Numbered from the stretch's first letter, positions 55,201 through 62,834 are shown. The stretch: DNA of 64,000 nucleotides from Pasteurella sp030783905 (GCA_051122655.1 CP182107.1:1054001-1118000); one strand, 5' to 3'. Program-made: numbers and translations. Notes: a model not told the origin generated them from the letters alone.

Positions 55201-57704
55201 GCTGCTTCTGTACCAAATAAGTTCATGCCTTGCTGAGCAAGCTCTTCCAAACTGATGGTCTTATCCGTAAATTCAAAACGGTTAATTTGATAGTCTATAT
55301 GATCATAAAAATATTTAATGGTTATCGAATCTGTTTCATGGTAACCAAAGAGTATTAAATCACTGCCCAAACGACGGAATTTGACTTCTTGTGAGGAAAC
55401 ATCTGTAAAACGAATTGTATCAATATCTCTCGCACGGTGAGTCGAATCTGAGTCCTCATAAATTAAATCTTGGCCATGCCCTTTACTAAAGATATAAGTA
55501 TCTGCACCTAAACCACCGCGCATTACATCATTACCTCGCCCCCCTTCAAATATTGAGTCCCAAGCCTGATGATCCTTCATTTCATCATCACCTTCTGTCC
55601 CATAAAAATGAATCCCTTCTGCTATTAAAGTAGGTAAATCTACTGTGCGATCACTAAATGCAAAACGGTCAATCTGATAATCTATATGATCATAAAAAGA
55701 TTTAATGGTTATGGAGTCCGTTTCATGGTAACCAAAGAGTATTAAATCACTGCCCAAACGACGGAATTTGACTTCTTGTGAGGAAACATCTGTAAAACGA
55801 ATTGTATCAATATCTCTCGCACGGTGAGTCGAATCTGAGTCCTCATAAATTAAATCTTGGCCATGCCCTTTACTAAAGATATAAGTATCTGCACCTAAAC
55901 CACCACGCATCACATCATTATCTCGCCCTCCAACTAGAACATCATTACCGGCTCCTGAATTAATAGTATCATTACCTAATTTCCCTATTAAAATATCATC
56001 ATCATTACTTCCCTCCAAAATATCATCCTTTAAAGTACCTTCTACTAAAAAACTATTAATTAAATAAGCTATTTCTTTTCTATGTTCAGAAAGTGCAGAT
56101 AGATTTTTATTAATTTCTACTTGATAGTCATTATTATAAATACCAATATTTTTATATATTGATAGAATATGCTTTGCCTCTAATAAATTATTTCCCTTGA
56201 CTAAATCCTCAATCTTACTATTTAGCTTACTCCAATCAAACTCTAACTCACCCTCAGAATTTATATTAAAAGAAGTAATACTAAAAATATCTCGATAAAT
56301 TGTTTTAGACTCTAACTGAGCCATTACATAAGAAGCAAACTTATTAAACTCTTTTTCCAAAATTTCTGCTGCAGCTCTGTTTGGATTAAGATTTATCCCT
56401 CTTTGTCTAAACTCCTCTCCAAATAAGATCTCTAGAGAATGTAGCTTTCTTGCATCAATAAAATTTCCACGACTACTTGATGTAATATGACTAACTCCTG
56501 TCCATTCATAAATTAAATGTTCTAATAACTGTTTTCTATCTTCAAAAGACGAATCAATATATTCTTGAATAACATAAACTAAGTGGGGAGATTTAACCAT
56601 TGCTTCATGTAAATTTAATAAATTCCCAAAAGCAACAATATTTGGCATTTCTTTTATATCTTCACTAACATCAATCTGTTCTTTATAAAAAGACTTTGAT
56701 GAATTCTTTTTAAACCAAACATCTGTAATATCTGACTCCTCTCCATTTTCCCATGTAACTCTTGAGATCTGACGGTGAACATTTTCATTTTCATCAGTTA
56801 TATCAATATTCCTATATGAAAGGTCAATACTTTTTATCCCTGATTCACTCAATTTAACAAGTTCACCATCTTCTGAAATTCCATTTTGATTATGATCAAA
56901 CCATAATTGCAATGTTAGCCATTTATCGTCTTTAGCATCAAAAATATTATCCCCATTACTATCCAAAGAATGAAGAGCAATAAATCCATTAGCGGCTTTA
57001 TCACCATTTGCTAACATAGTATGATTACCAAATAATTCATTCCCAGAATCAATAAAACCATTATTATCACGGTCCCAAACTAATAATGCATCTCCTTCTC
57101 CAACCCATCCTGTATTTTCTGCAAAGAGATTATTATCTAAATCAAATAATACATTCTTATTTACAGAAATTGTTTTAATCCCATTTTTATCCATATCAAT
57201 AATTAATGGGCATCCTAAAGGAACATCTCCAGCAGGACCAGGATTCGGAGAATCCTTAGGTTGAACTAAATCTCCAGGTGTTGGGGGAGTTTTATTTTTG
57301 TTATTACACTGCCTTTGAGAACCTCCTGACCCCACTAAATCAGATAACGTAAGTATGAGCCCTCCTACAGACAATGTAGCAGCTAAATAACTTGCCCCTG
57401 TCAATCCTGCAACAGCAGCGCCAAGAGAATAAATATCATTGAGTTTAATATGTGAAATATTCCGCGTCTTTACAGCAACTTCAATATTCCTTAATGAGGA
57501 TGCAAGTCCAAGAACATTACCCACTCGACCGAGTGTCGATGGAAAATTACTCAAAAAACCACCAATACCACTAATAGAAGCAGCAAGCTTTGCATCTTTA
57601 TCATTATTACAATCAGAAACAGCTAATCCTGCCCCAAGAAATGAGTCAAGACTTCCTGCTCTAGAACCAATAGCGCCAATAAAATTAACACCTAATTTAC
57701 TCAT
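52206..57704 (-). CDS. RTX-B: giant type I-secreted RTX protein with glycine-rich hydrophobic N-terminus
   Basis: 1832 aa. ATG 57704 follows AAGGGA; an upstream in-frame start at 57722 lacks one. The N-terminus (1-130) is Gly/Ala-rich and partly hydrophobic (SLGAAVAGLTGASYLAATLS, GGLILTLSDLVG), followed by a Pro-rich linker (139-157). Cys165-Pro166 stands at the place of the Asp-Pro of FrpC-type modules, followed by EF-hand-like loops (DRDNNGFIDSGNELFG, DHNQNGISEDGEL). A helical region (about 320-550) leads to RTX nonapeptides, then eight beta modules of two alternating types to about residue 1717. The C-terminus (MAAFETQ...NNYYV) resembles RTX-A and is the likely secretion signal. Function unknown; an antibacterial or host-directed role are both possible. 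Confidence 0.83.
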   Translation of the reverse strand: MSKLGVNFIGAIGSRAGSLDSFLGAGLAVSDCNNDKDAKLAASISGIGGFLSNFPSTLGRVGNVLGLASSLRNIEVAVKTRNISHIKLNDIYSLGAAVAGLTGASYLAATLSVGGLILTLSDLVGSGGSQRQCNNKNKTPPTPGDLVQPKDSPNPGPAGDVPLGCPLIIDMDKNGIKTISVNKNVLFDLDNNLFAENTGWVGEGDALLVWDRDNNGFIDSGNELFGNHTMLANGDKAANGFIALHSLDSNGDNIFDAKDDKWLTLQLWFDHNQNGISEDGELVKLSESGIKSIDLSYRNIDITDENENVHRQISRVTWENGEESDITDVWFKKNSSKSFYKEQIDVSEDIKEMPNIVAFGNLLNLHEAMVKSPHLVYVIQEYIDSSFEDRKQLLEHLIYEWTGVSHITSSSRGNFIDARKLHSLEILFGEEFRQRGINLNPNRAAAEILEKEFNKFASYVMAQLESKTIYRDIFSITSFNINSEGELEFDWSKLNSKIEDLVKGNNLLEAKHILSIYKNIGIYNNDYQVEINKNLSALSEHRKEIAYLINSFLVEGTLKDDILEGSNDDDILIGKLGNDTINSGAGNDVLVGGRDNDVMRGGLGADTYIFSKGHGQDLIYEDSDSTHRARDIDTIRFTDVSSQEVKFRRLGSDLILFGYHETDSITIKSFYDHIDYQIDRFAFSDRTVDLPTLIAEGIHFYGTEGDDEMKDHQAWDSIFEGGRGNDVMRGGLGADTYIFSKGHGQDLIYEDSDSTHRARDIDTIRFTDVSSQEVKFRRLGSDLILFGYHETDSITIKYFYDHIDYQINRFEFTDKTISLEELAQQGMNLFGTEAADNIKDWHYNSIIEGQGGDDLIEGNGGDDTLIGGLGNDKLKGGLGADTYIFSKGHGQDLIYEDSDSTHRARDIDTISFTDVSSQEVKFRRLGSDLILFGYHETDSITIKSFYDHIDYQIDRFAFSDRTVDLPTLIAEGIHFYGTEGDDEMKDHQAWGSIFEGGRGNDVMRGGLGADTYIFSKGHGQDLIYEDSDSTHRARDIDTIRFTDVSSQEVKFRRLGSDLILFGYHETDSITIKYFYDHIDYQINRFEFTDKTISLEELAQQGMNLFGTEAADNIKDWHYNSIIEGQGGDDLIEGNGGDDTLIGGLGNDKLKGGLGADTYIFSKGHGQDLIYEDSDSTHRARDIDTIRFTDVSSQEVKFRRLGNDLMLFGYHETDSITIKYFYDHIDYQIDRFAFSDRTVDLPTLIAEGIHFYGTEGDDEMKDHQAWGSIFEGGRGNDVMRGSLGADTYIFSKGHGQDLIYENSDSTHRARDIDTIRFTDVSSQEVKFRRLGNDLMLFGYHETDSITIKYFYDHIDYQINRFEFTDKTISLEELAQQGMNLFGTEAADNIKDWHYNSIIEGQGGDDLIEGNGGDDTLIGGLGNDKLKGGLGADTYIFSKGHGQDLIYEDSDSTHRARDIDTIRFTDVSSQEVKFRRLGNDLMLFGYHETDSITIKYFYDHIDYQIDRFAFSDRTVDLPTLIAEGIHFYGTEGDDEMKDHQAWGSIFEGGRGNDVMRGSLGADTYIFSKGHGQDLIYENSDSTHRARDIDTIRFTDVSSQEVKFRRLGNDLMLFGYHETDSITIKYFYDHIDYQINRFEFTDKTISLEELAQQGMNLFGTEAADNIKDWHYNSIIEGQGGDDLIEGNGGDDTLIGGLGNDKLKGGLGADTYIFSKGHGQDRIYEDASSIAEEDIIRFVDIYTPEILWFSRKGEHLMISNLDTSDSVVVNNWYRHRDYQIERIELANGQSINQQQLDKLVSSMAAFETQYVNDASELPREAMKEYISMLAVNNYYV
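52553..55935 (-). repeat. Tandem array of 825-bp dimeric units in RTX-B (about 4.1 copies)
   Basis: The word GTTCATGCC (plus strand) starts at 52746, 53571, 54396 and 55221, exactly 825 bp apart (275 codons). Each unit holds two different modules: type A (GMNLFGTEAADNIKDW...IEGQGGDD) and type B (GIHFYGTEGDDEMKDHQAW...GGRGNDVMRG). Eight modules alternate B-A from the N-terminal side. Confidence 0.95.
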
Positions 57705-57841
57705 AATACATTCCCTTAACATATTATTAATTTATGTAATAAATTATTTTTCAGAGCTTATCTAAAAATACTCAAATAATTCGAAATATGAATAACACAT
57801 GTATTAAAAACGAACAATATTTTGTAAAGACTTTTCTTCAT

Positions 57842-57960
57842 TTTGTGATTTCACTCAAAATTTTCCGAAAAAATCTACCGAGCTTTTACCGTTTTCGCAA
57901 CCTCTCATCTCGTGTGATTTTTAATAGGCTAAATAAATCATCCTTTGAATGCGTTCATTT
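57842..57960 (-). pseudogene. Decayed relic of the hlyD 3' end and its downstream flank
   Basis: 57888-57955 aligns with 48412-48478, the last codons of hlyD: in the first 38 aligned bases (both starting ACCGTT) 29 match by eye, and GGCTAAATAA and TGCGTT also match. Similarity continues past the hlyD stop (TTGTG..., CAAA.TTTTC...). The reading frame is broken by a stop. It is on the same strand as hlyD and directly upstream of RTX-B. Confidence 0.6.
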
Positions 57961-58010
57961 TACGCTCGTTCTCACACAATACGCTTACACATATGATTGT
58001 TAAAAAAATG

Positions 58011-58038
58011 TTGCATTTGTTATTTTTGTGTGTATAAT
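58011..58038 (+). promoter_or_regulatory. Strong sigma-70 promoter upstream of a short terminated transcript
   Basis: TTGCAT (58011-58016), 16-nt spacer, then a perfect TATAAT (58033-58038). Predicted start is near 58045. Only about 65 nt downstream is an intrinsic terminator, before queA. Confidence 0.6.
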
Positions 58039-58044
58039 CCGACA

Positions 58045-58111
58045 CATACCCTAAAAAGTATGACTCCAAATATATTTAGCCCTTTCGTCCTTCTTGAAAG
58101 GGCTTTTTTTT
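58045..58111 (+). ncRNA. Candidate small RNA (or attenuated queA leader) with intrinsic terminator
   Basis: About 67 nt between the promoter start and the end of the T-run. Hairpin 1: CATAC (58045-58049) with GTATG (58058-58062). A single-stranded AT-rich stretch follows. Hairpin 2: AGCCCTTTC (58078-58086) with GAAAGGGCT (58096-58104), then T8. Two hairpins, an AU-rich linker and a long U-tail are typical of Hfq-binding RNAs. No known family is recognised; no coding frame is present. Confidence 0.45.
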
Positions 58112-58232
58112 GTCCCAAATCATTTCAATTCGATGCTGAGCAATAAAATCTAGATTTTTCCTTGTGCAAGAGCGGAATTCACACTAGACTTACGCCCACG
58201 ATTTTTTTAGATAACTTTTTATAACCCTATTT

Positions 58233-59324
58233 ATGCGTGTTTCTGACTTTTATTTTGACTTACCCGATGAGCTGATTGCTCGTTACCCCAAACCGGATCG
58301 CACCGCTAGTCGCTTATTACAACTTAACGGCGAAAATGGTGAGATTACCCACCGCACTTTTGCGGATATCCTTGAGCAAATTCATGCAGGCGATTTATTA
58401 ATTTTTAATAACACGCGCGTGATTCCTGCTCGCATGTTCGGTCGCAAAGCCAGTGGCGGTAAGGTGGAAGTGTTGGTCGAGCGGATTTTATCCGATACAC
58501 GCTTTTTGGCTCATGTGCGCTCCTCAAAAGCACCGAAAGAAGGGGCGGAACTGTGGTTAGGCGAAGATAAGTTAGGTGAGCATAATGGCGTCAAAATGAT
58601 CATGGTTGCACGCCACGATACCTTATTTGAATTAGAAATCGGGCAAAAACAGACCGCACTTTTAGACGTGTTACAACAAATTGGGCATATGCCATTGCCC
58701 CCTTATATTGACCGTCCTGATGAAGACGCCGATAAAGAACGTTATCAAACCGTTTATAACAAAGTCCCGGGCGCAGTTGCGGCACCAACTGCCGGTTTGC
58801 ATTTTGACGATGCGTTATTAGCGCAATTAAAGGCAAAGGGGGTTAACTTTGCTTTTGTGACTTTACATGTTGGTGCGGGCACATTTCAACCCGTGCGCGT
58901 CGAACAGATTGAAGATCACAAAATGCACGCAGAATATGTAGAAGTATCTCAAGAAGTGTGTGACGCAATTATTGCCACCAAACAAGCGGGCAAACGTGTG
59001 ATTGCTGTAGGTACCACGTCGGTGCGTTCCGTCGAAAGTGCGGCATTAGCGACGGAAGAAAAAGGGGAAAACGCCTTAATTACGCCTTATTTTTCCGATA
59101 CGTCAATTTTTATTTATCCAGGCAAACCATTCCGCGTAATTGATTGCCTGATTACCAACTTCCACTTGCCAGAAAGTACATTGATTATGTTGGTGTCTGC
59201 TTTCGCCGGCTATCGCCATACCATGCAGGCATACCAAAGTGCGGTCGAAAATCGTTACCGTTTTTTCAGTTATGGCGATGCGATGTTTATCAGCAAAAAT
59301 CCTCAGGTCAACGGACTTGATTGA
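58233..59324 (+). CDS. queA: S-adenosylmethionine:tRNA ribosyltransferase-isomerase
   Basis: Transfers the ribosyl of SAM to preQ1 in tRNA to make epoxyqueuosine; 363 aa. Family blocks: MRVSDFYFDLPDELIARYP, NNTRVIPARMFG, AAPTAGLHF, LHVGAGTFQPVR and TNFHLPESTLIML. Its stop shares bases with the start of the next gene. Tgt, which acts one step earlier, is encoded 2.3 kb downstream. Several uptake signals lie inside the gene, in contrast with the island to its left. Confidence 0.97.
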   Translation: MRVSDFYFDLPDELIARYPKPDRTASRLLQLNGENGEITHRTFADILEQIHAGDLLIFNNTRVIPARMFGRKASGGKVEVLVERILSDTRFLAHVRSSKAPKEGAELWLGEDKLGEHNGVKMIMVARHDTLFELEIGQKQTALLDVLQQIGHMPLPPYIDRPDEDADKERYQTVYNKVPGAVAAPTAGLHFDDALLAQLKAKGVNFAFVTLHVGAGTFQPVRVEQIEDHKMHAEYVEVSQEVCDAIIATKQAGKRVIAVGTTSVRSVESAALATEEKGENALITPYFSDTSIFIYPGKPFRVIDCLITNFHLPESTLIMLVSAFAGYRHTMQAYQSAVENRYRFFSYGDAMFISKNPQVNGLD

Positions 59325-60079
59325 TGATCTTTGTATTTGATTTAGACGGCACCATTTGCTTTGACGGCAAACGGATTCCGCTCGACATTCAACACGCCCT
59401 TGAACAGCTGATGCAAAAAGGTCATCAGCTGATTTTTGCCTCAGCACGCCCTATTCGCGATCAACTTCCATTACTTAACCCCCAACTCCAACAGGCGATG
59501 TTGATTGGGGGGAATGGTGCCATCACCCAAGTCAATAAGCAAATTAGTGTGCAAAAGCCAATTCCAGCGGTTGCCTTTATGCAAATCAAACATTGGATTG
59601 AGGAATGGGATTTAGATTATTTAGCTGATGACTGCTGGGATTACAGTAAACGTCTTCGTCAAGCACATAGCATTGAACACAACATTGATCCAGCAAAATT
59701 GGCTCAAAACCGACCGCTCTCAGCGATACAACAGCCTATCAAAACCATTTTACTTAATCTGACGCAAACACAATTTCTTTTCTTCAAACAGCAGTTAGCA
59801 CACTTAGACGTCAATTTCATCGAACACTGCGAAACAAACGGAGGATTTAATCTAGATATTACCGCCAAACACATCAACAAATACCATACCTTAACGACCT
59901 ATATAGGCCAAGCCAAATACGTTGCCTTTGGTAACGATATGAATGATATCGAGTTATTACACTATGCTGATTATTCGGTTTGTATCGGGGATTTGGCTCC
60001 CTTACATGCCGTTGCGAGCACACATCTTCCTGCCAGCCCCGCTGATATCACTGAAAAAATTATACAATTAATAGGATAG
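59324..60079 (+). CDS. Cof-type HAD-superfamily phosphatase
   Basis: 251 aa. HAD motif I FVFDLDGTICFDGKRIP at the N-terminus (nucleophile Asp8 and Asp10), motif II FASARP, and the C-terminal motif GNDMNDIELL with metal-binding Asp residues; a C2B cap lies between. Such enzymes dephosphorylate sugar phosphates or small metabolites; the substrate is not predictable. Its ATG overlaps the queA TGA by one base, so translation is coupled to queA. A TTG codon just before is not needed. Confidence 0.88.
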   Translation: MIFVFDLDGTICFDGKRIPLDIQHALEQLMQKGHQLIFASARPIRDQLPLLNPQLQQAMLIGGNGAITQVNKQISVQKPIPAVAFMQIKHWIEEWDLDYLADDCWDYSKRLRQAHSIEHNIDPAKLAQNRPLSAIQQPIKTILLNLTQTQFLFFKQQLAHLDVNFIEHCETNGGFNLDITAKHINKYHTLTTYIGQAKYVAFGNDMNDIELLHYADYSVCIGDLAPLHAVASTHLPASPADITEKIIQLIG

Positions 60080-60118
60080 CACAATATCCTGTCTTATATT
60101 ATTAAATGGAGATTAATT

Positions 60119-61468
60119 ATGGATCTAATTATTGGCTTAATTGCCGTTATTCTCGTTGGCTATTACATTGTCAAAGGCTATTCTGCCACTGGCGTGCTGA
60201 TGACCATCGGTTTATTATTATTGCTTTGTAGTGTGTTATTAGATAAAACCATCCTACCGAATAGTGTCAAATCAACGGGTAGTGTCTACCTCGATGTATT
60301 TGAATATGTCAAATACCTCTTAATGAATCGTGGGGGCAACCTTGGTATGCTGATTATGGTGTTATGTGGCTTTGCAGCTTACATGACACATATAGGGGCA
60401 AACGACATGGTGGTAAAACTCGCCTCTCAACCGCTCAAATACATTAAATCCCCTTATCTTTTAATGATAGTTGCTTATTTCCTTGCTTGTTTAATGTCAT
60501 TAGCCGTTCCTTCCGCAACGGGTTTAGGTGTGTTATTAATGGCAACGCTGTTTCCGATCATGGTCAATGTGGGTATTTCACGCGGTGCCGCCGCCTCTAT
60601 TTGTGCCTCCCCGGCCGCCATTATTCTGTCGCCTACTTCTGGTGATGTCGTGCTTGCGGCAGAAGTATCAAAAATGCCATTGTTAGATTTTGCTTTTCAT
60701 CTCACCTTACCGATTTCCATTCTGGCAATTATCTCTATCGCGATTGCCCATTTCTTTTGGCAGCGTTACCTCGATCGTAAAGAAGGACATCGTGCAGAAA
60801 TGTTAGCAGTAAGTGAAATCCAAACCTCAGCACCGCGGTTTTATGCCATTTTACCCTTTACGCCGATTATTGGCGTACTGGTCTTTGATGGTCAACTTGC
60901 ACCCGAGCTTCACATCATTACCATTATTGTTATTTGTTTATTCCTCGTTGCTTTAATTGATTTTTTACGCACCTTTAGCGCCAAAAAAGTCTATGAAAAC
61001 TTAAATGTTGCTTATCAAGGTATGGCGGATGCTTTCTCTGGCGTGGTGATTTTGCTTGTCGCCGCGGGTGTTTTTGCACAAGGATTGAGTACAATAGGCT
61101 TTATTCATGCCTTAATCGACTCGGTACAGTCCGTCAGTAGCGGGGGATTCTTAATGATGCTCGCACTGGCACTCATCACAGCACTTGCCGCAATCACAAC
61201 GGGTTCAGGTAATGCCCCTTTCTATGCGTTTGTTGAATTAATTCCCAAATTAGCGACACATATGGGCATTAACCCGGCTTACTTAACTATTCCAATGCTA
61301 CAAGCCTCGAATCTTGGTCGTAGCCTCTCTCCAGTATCTGGTGTAGTTGTCGCAGTATCCGGGATGGCAAAAATCTCCCCATTTGAAGTGGTAAAACGGA
61401 TTTCAGTACCGATGTTAGTCGGACTCATTGTGGTGATTGTTGCGACAGAAATTATGGTGGTTGCCTAA
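60119..61468 (+). CDS. dcuC: C4-dicarboxylate transporter DcuC
   Basis: 449 aa inner-membrane protein with about 12 hydrophobic segments, close to E. coli DcuC (461 aa). Characteristic stretches include AYMTHIGANDMVVKLASQPL, VPSATGLGVLLMATLFPIMV and ASPAAIILSPTSGDVVLAAE. DcuC exports succinate during anaerobic fumarate respiration. GGAG precedes the ATG. It lies 39 nt after the HAD gene. FNR control is expected from E. coli but no site is visible here. Confidence 0.92.
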   Translation: MDLIIGLIAVILVGYYIVKGYSATGVLMTIGLLLLLCSVLLDKTILPNSVKSTGSVYLDVFEYVKYLLMNRGGNLGMLIMVLCGFAAYMTHIGANDMVVKLASQPLKYIKSPYLLMIVAYFLACLMSLAVPSATGLGVLLMATLFPIMVNVGISRGAAASICASPAAIILSPTSGDVVLAAEVSKMPLLDFAFHLTLPISILAIISIAIAHFFWQRYLDRKEGHRAEMLAVSEIQTSAPRFYAILPFTPIIGVLVFDGQLAPELHIITIIVICLFLVALIDFLRTFSAKKVYENLNVAYQGMADAFSGVVILLVAAGVFAQGLSTIGFIHALIDSVQSVSSGGFLMMLALALITALAAITTGSGNAPFYAFVELIPKLATHMGINPAYLTIPMLQASNLGRSLSPVSGVVVAVSGMAKISPFEVVKRISVPMLVGLIVVIVATEIMVVA

Positions 61469-61477
61469 TACTGTGGT

Positions 61478-61506
61478 TTGACTTATGTCAGTTGTACACA
61501 TACAAT
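61478..61506 (+). promoter_or_regulatory. Sigma-70 promoter upstream of tgt
   Basis: TTGACT (61478-61483), 17-nt spacer, TACAAT (61501-61506); 5 of 6 matches in each hexamer. It begins 10 nt after the dcuC stop. Transcripts would start near 61513 and meet a terminator-like hairpin at 61608-61637 before tgt. Confidence 0.6.
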
Positions 61507-61512
61507 AAAACA

Positions 61513-61637
61513 TATTTGGTACGCTTTAAACAGCCAATCGGCACAACTGAACAGATTGTTAGCCGTACCATTTCTGTTTGATAAAGAATATTGAACAACC
61601 TTATCTCAAAAGCCTGTTTCTTGATACAGGCTTTTTT
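61513..61637 (+). ncRNA. Structured terminated leader or small RNA between dcuC and tgt
   Basis: About 125 nt. A nested stem pairs TGGTACG (61517-61523) with CGTACCA (61564-61570), and inside it CAATC (61535-61539) with GATTG (61554-61558). A terminator follows. It could be an independent small RNA, the 3' UTR of dcuC, or an attenuator for tgt. No known riboswitch class is recognised. Confidence 0.4.
61608..61637 (+). terminator. Intrinsic terminator before tgt
   Basis: AGCCTGT (61611-61617) pairs with ACAGGCT (61626-61632), with AAAA before the stem and TTTTTT at its end. It ends dcuC transcripts and any RNA from the 61478 promoter. Confidence 0.85.
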
Positions 61638-61682
61638 ATTCACCACATGCTTCGAACTGTTTATTCGTTGAAAGGAAATAAA

Positions 61683-62834
61683 ATGAAATACGAACTTGAT
61701 AAAACCGATGGCAACGCAAGACGCGGCCGTCTTGTGTTTGAACGTCCACAAGGTACTTTTACGGTGGAAACCCCTGCCTTCATGCCGGTAGGCACCTACG
61801 GTACGGTAAAAGGCATGACACCGGAAGAAGTCCGTGCTACCGGTGCTGAAATCTTATTAGGCAATACTTTCCACTTATGGCTTCGTCCAGGACAAGAGGT
61901 GATGCGTAAGCACGGTGATTTACATGATTTTATGCAATGGCATCGTCCAATTCTCACAGACTCGGGCGGTTTCCAAGTGTTCAGCTTAGGCAAATTGCGT
62001 AAAATTACTGAAGAAGGGGTAAAATTTCAAAACCCAATTAATGGTGAGCGTATCTTCTTATCACCAGAAAAATCAATGGAAATTCAATATGATCTTGGCT
62101 CCGATATTGTCATGATTTTCGATGAATGTACGCCCTACCCCGCCACCTTTGATTATGCGAAGAAATCCATGGAAATGTCGTTACGTTGGGCAAAACGTAG
62201 TCGTGCTCGTTTTGATGAGCTTGGTAATAAAAATGCACTATTTGGTATCATTCAAGGTGGCGTTTACGAAGAATTACGTAAAGTGTCGGTTGAAGGATTA
62301 GTCAACATTGGCTTTGATGGTTATGCGGTCGGCGGTTTAGCCGTCGGTGAACCGAAAGAAGATATGCACCGTATTTTAGAATACGTTTGTCCACAAATTC
62401 CTGCCGATAAACCGCGTTATTTAATGGGGGTAGGTAAACCAGAAGATTTAGTCGAAGGGGTGCGCCGTGGTATCGACATGTTTGATTGTGTGATGCCAAC
62501 ACGTAATGCGCGTAACGGGCATTTGTTTGTCAGTGATGGCATTGTCAAAATCCGTAATGCCAAATACCGTGAAGACACGAGCCCATTAGATCCAGAATGT
62601 GATTGCTATACTTGTAAACATTACACCAAGGCGTACTTGTATCACTTAGATAAGTGCGGTGAAATTTTAGGTGCAAGATTAAATACCATTCATAATTTAC
62701 GCTATTATCAACGTTTAATGGCACAAATTCGCCAAGCCATTGAAGAAGATCGTTTTGAGGCGTTTGTTCATCGCTTCTATGCCAAGATGGGTAAACCTGT
62801 ACCGCCATTACAATTAGAACAACAAACAAACTAA
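61683..62834 (+). CDS. tgt: Queuine tRNA-ribosyltransferase (tRNA-guanine transglycosylase)
   Basis: Exchanges guanine-34 for preQ1 in tRNAs with GUN anticodons; 383 aa. TIM-barrel with DSGGFQVFSLG (nucleophile/general-base region), DIVMIFDECTPYPA, IIQGGVYEELR, GGLAVGEPKEDM, and the zinc site CDCYTCKHYTKAYLYHL. The frame is open to 61578 but I chose ATG 61683, which follows AAAGGAA and gives the normal N-terminus MKYELDKTDGNARRG. An uptake signal lies at 62652. Confidence 0.97.
   Translation: MKYELDKTDGNARRGRLVFERPQGTFTVETPAFMPVGTYGTVKGMTPEEVRATGAEILLGNTFHLWLRPGQEVMRKHGDLHDFMQWHRPILTDSGGFQVFSLGKLRKITEEGVKFQNPINGERIFLSPEKSMEIQYDLGSDIVMIFDECTPYPATFDYAKKSMEMSLRWAKRSRARFDELGNKNALFGIIQGGVYEELRKVSVEGLVNIGFDGYAVGGLAVGEPKEDMHRILEYVCPQIPADKPRYLMGVGKPEDLVEGVRRGIDMFDCVMPTRNARNGHLFVSDGIVKIRNAKYREDTSPLDPECDCYTCKHYTKAYLYHLDKCGEILGARLNTIHNLRYYQRLMAQIRQAIEEDRFEAFVHRFYAKMGKPVPPLQLEQQTN

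Larger units (their letters stand above)
57705..58232. other. Intergenic region between RTX-B and queA
   Basis: 528 bp without an intact gene. It holds the RTX-B leader (57705-57841, AT-rich, no convincing promoter), a relic of the hlyD 3' end (57842-57960), a strong plus-strand promoter (58011-58038), a candidate small RNA with terminator (58045-58111) and the queA leader. A plus-strand frame at 57788-58003 is antisense to the relic and is not supported. Confidence 0.7.

Noticed and set aside
57788..58003. 71-codon plus-strand frame upstream of queA
   Set aside because: It is antisense to the hlyD relic and lacks a ribosome site.
61513..61682. preQ1 riboswitch before tgt
   Set aside because: The conserved short pseudoknot pattern with the A-rich tail was not found; the visible fold is a larger nested stem.
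61578..61682. 35-residue N-terminal extension of Tgt
   Set aside because: It would be translated through the terminator hairpin; ATG 61683 has a good ribosome site and the family N-terminus.
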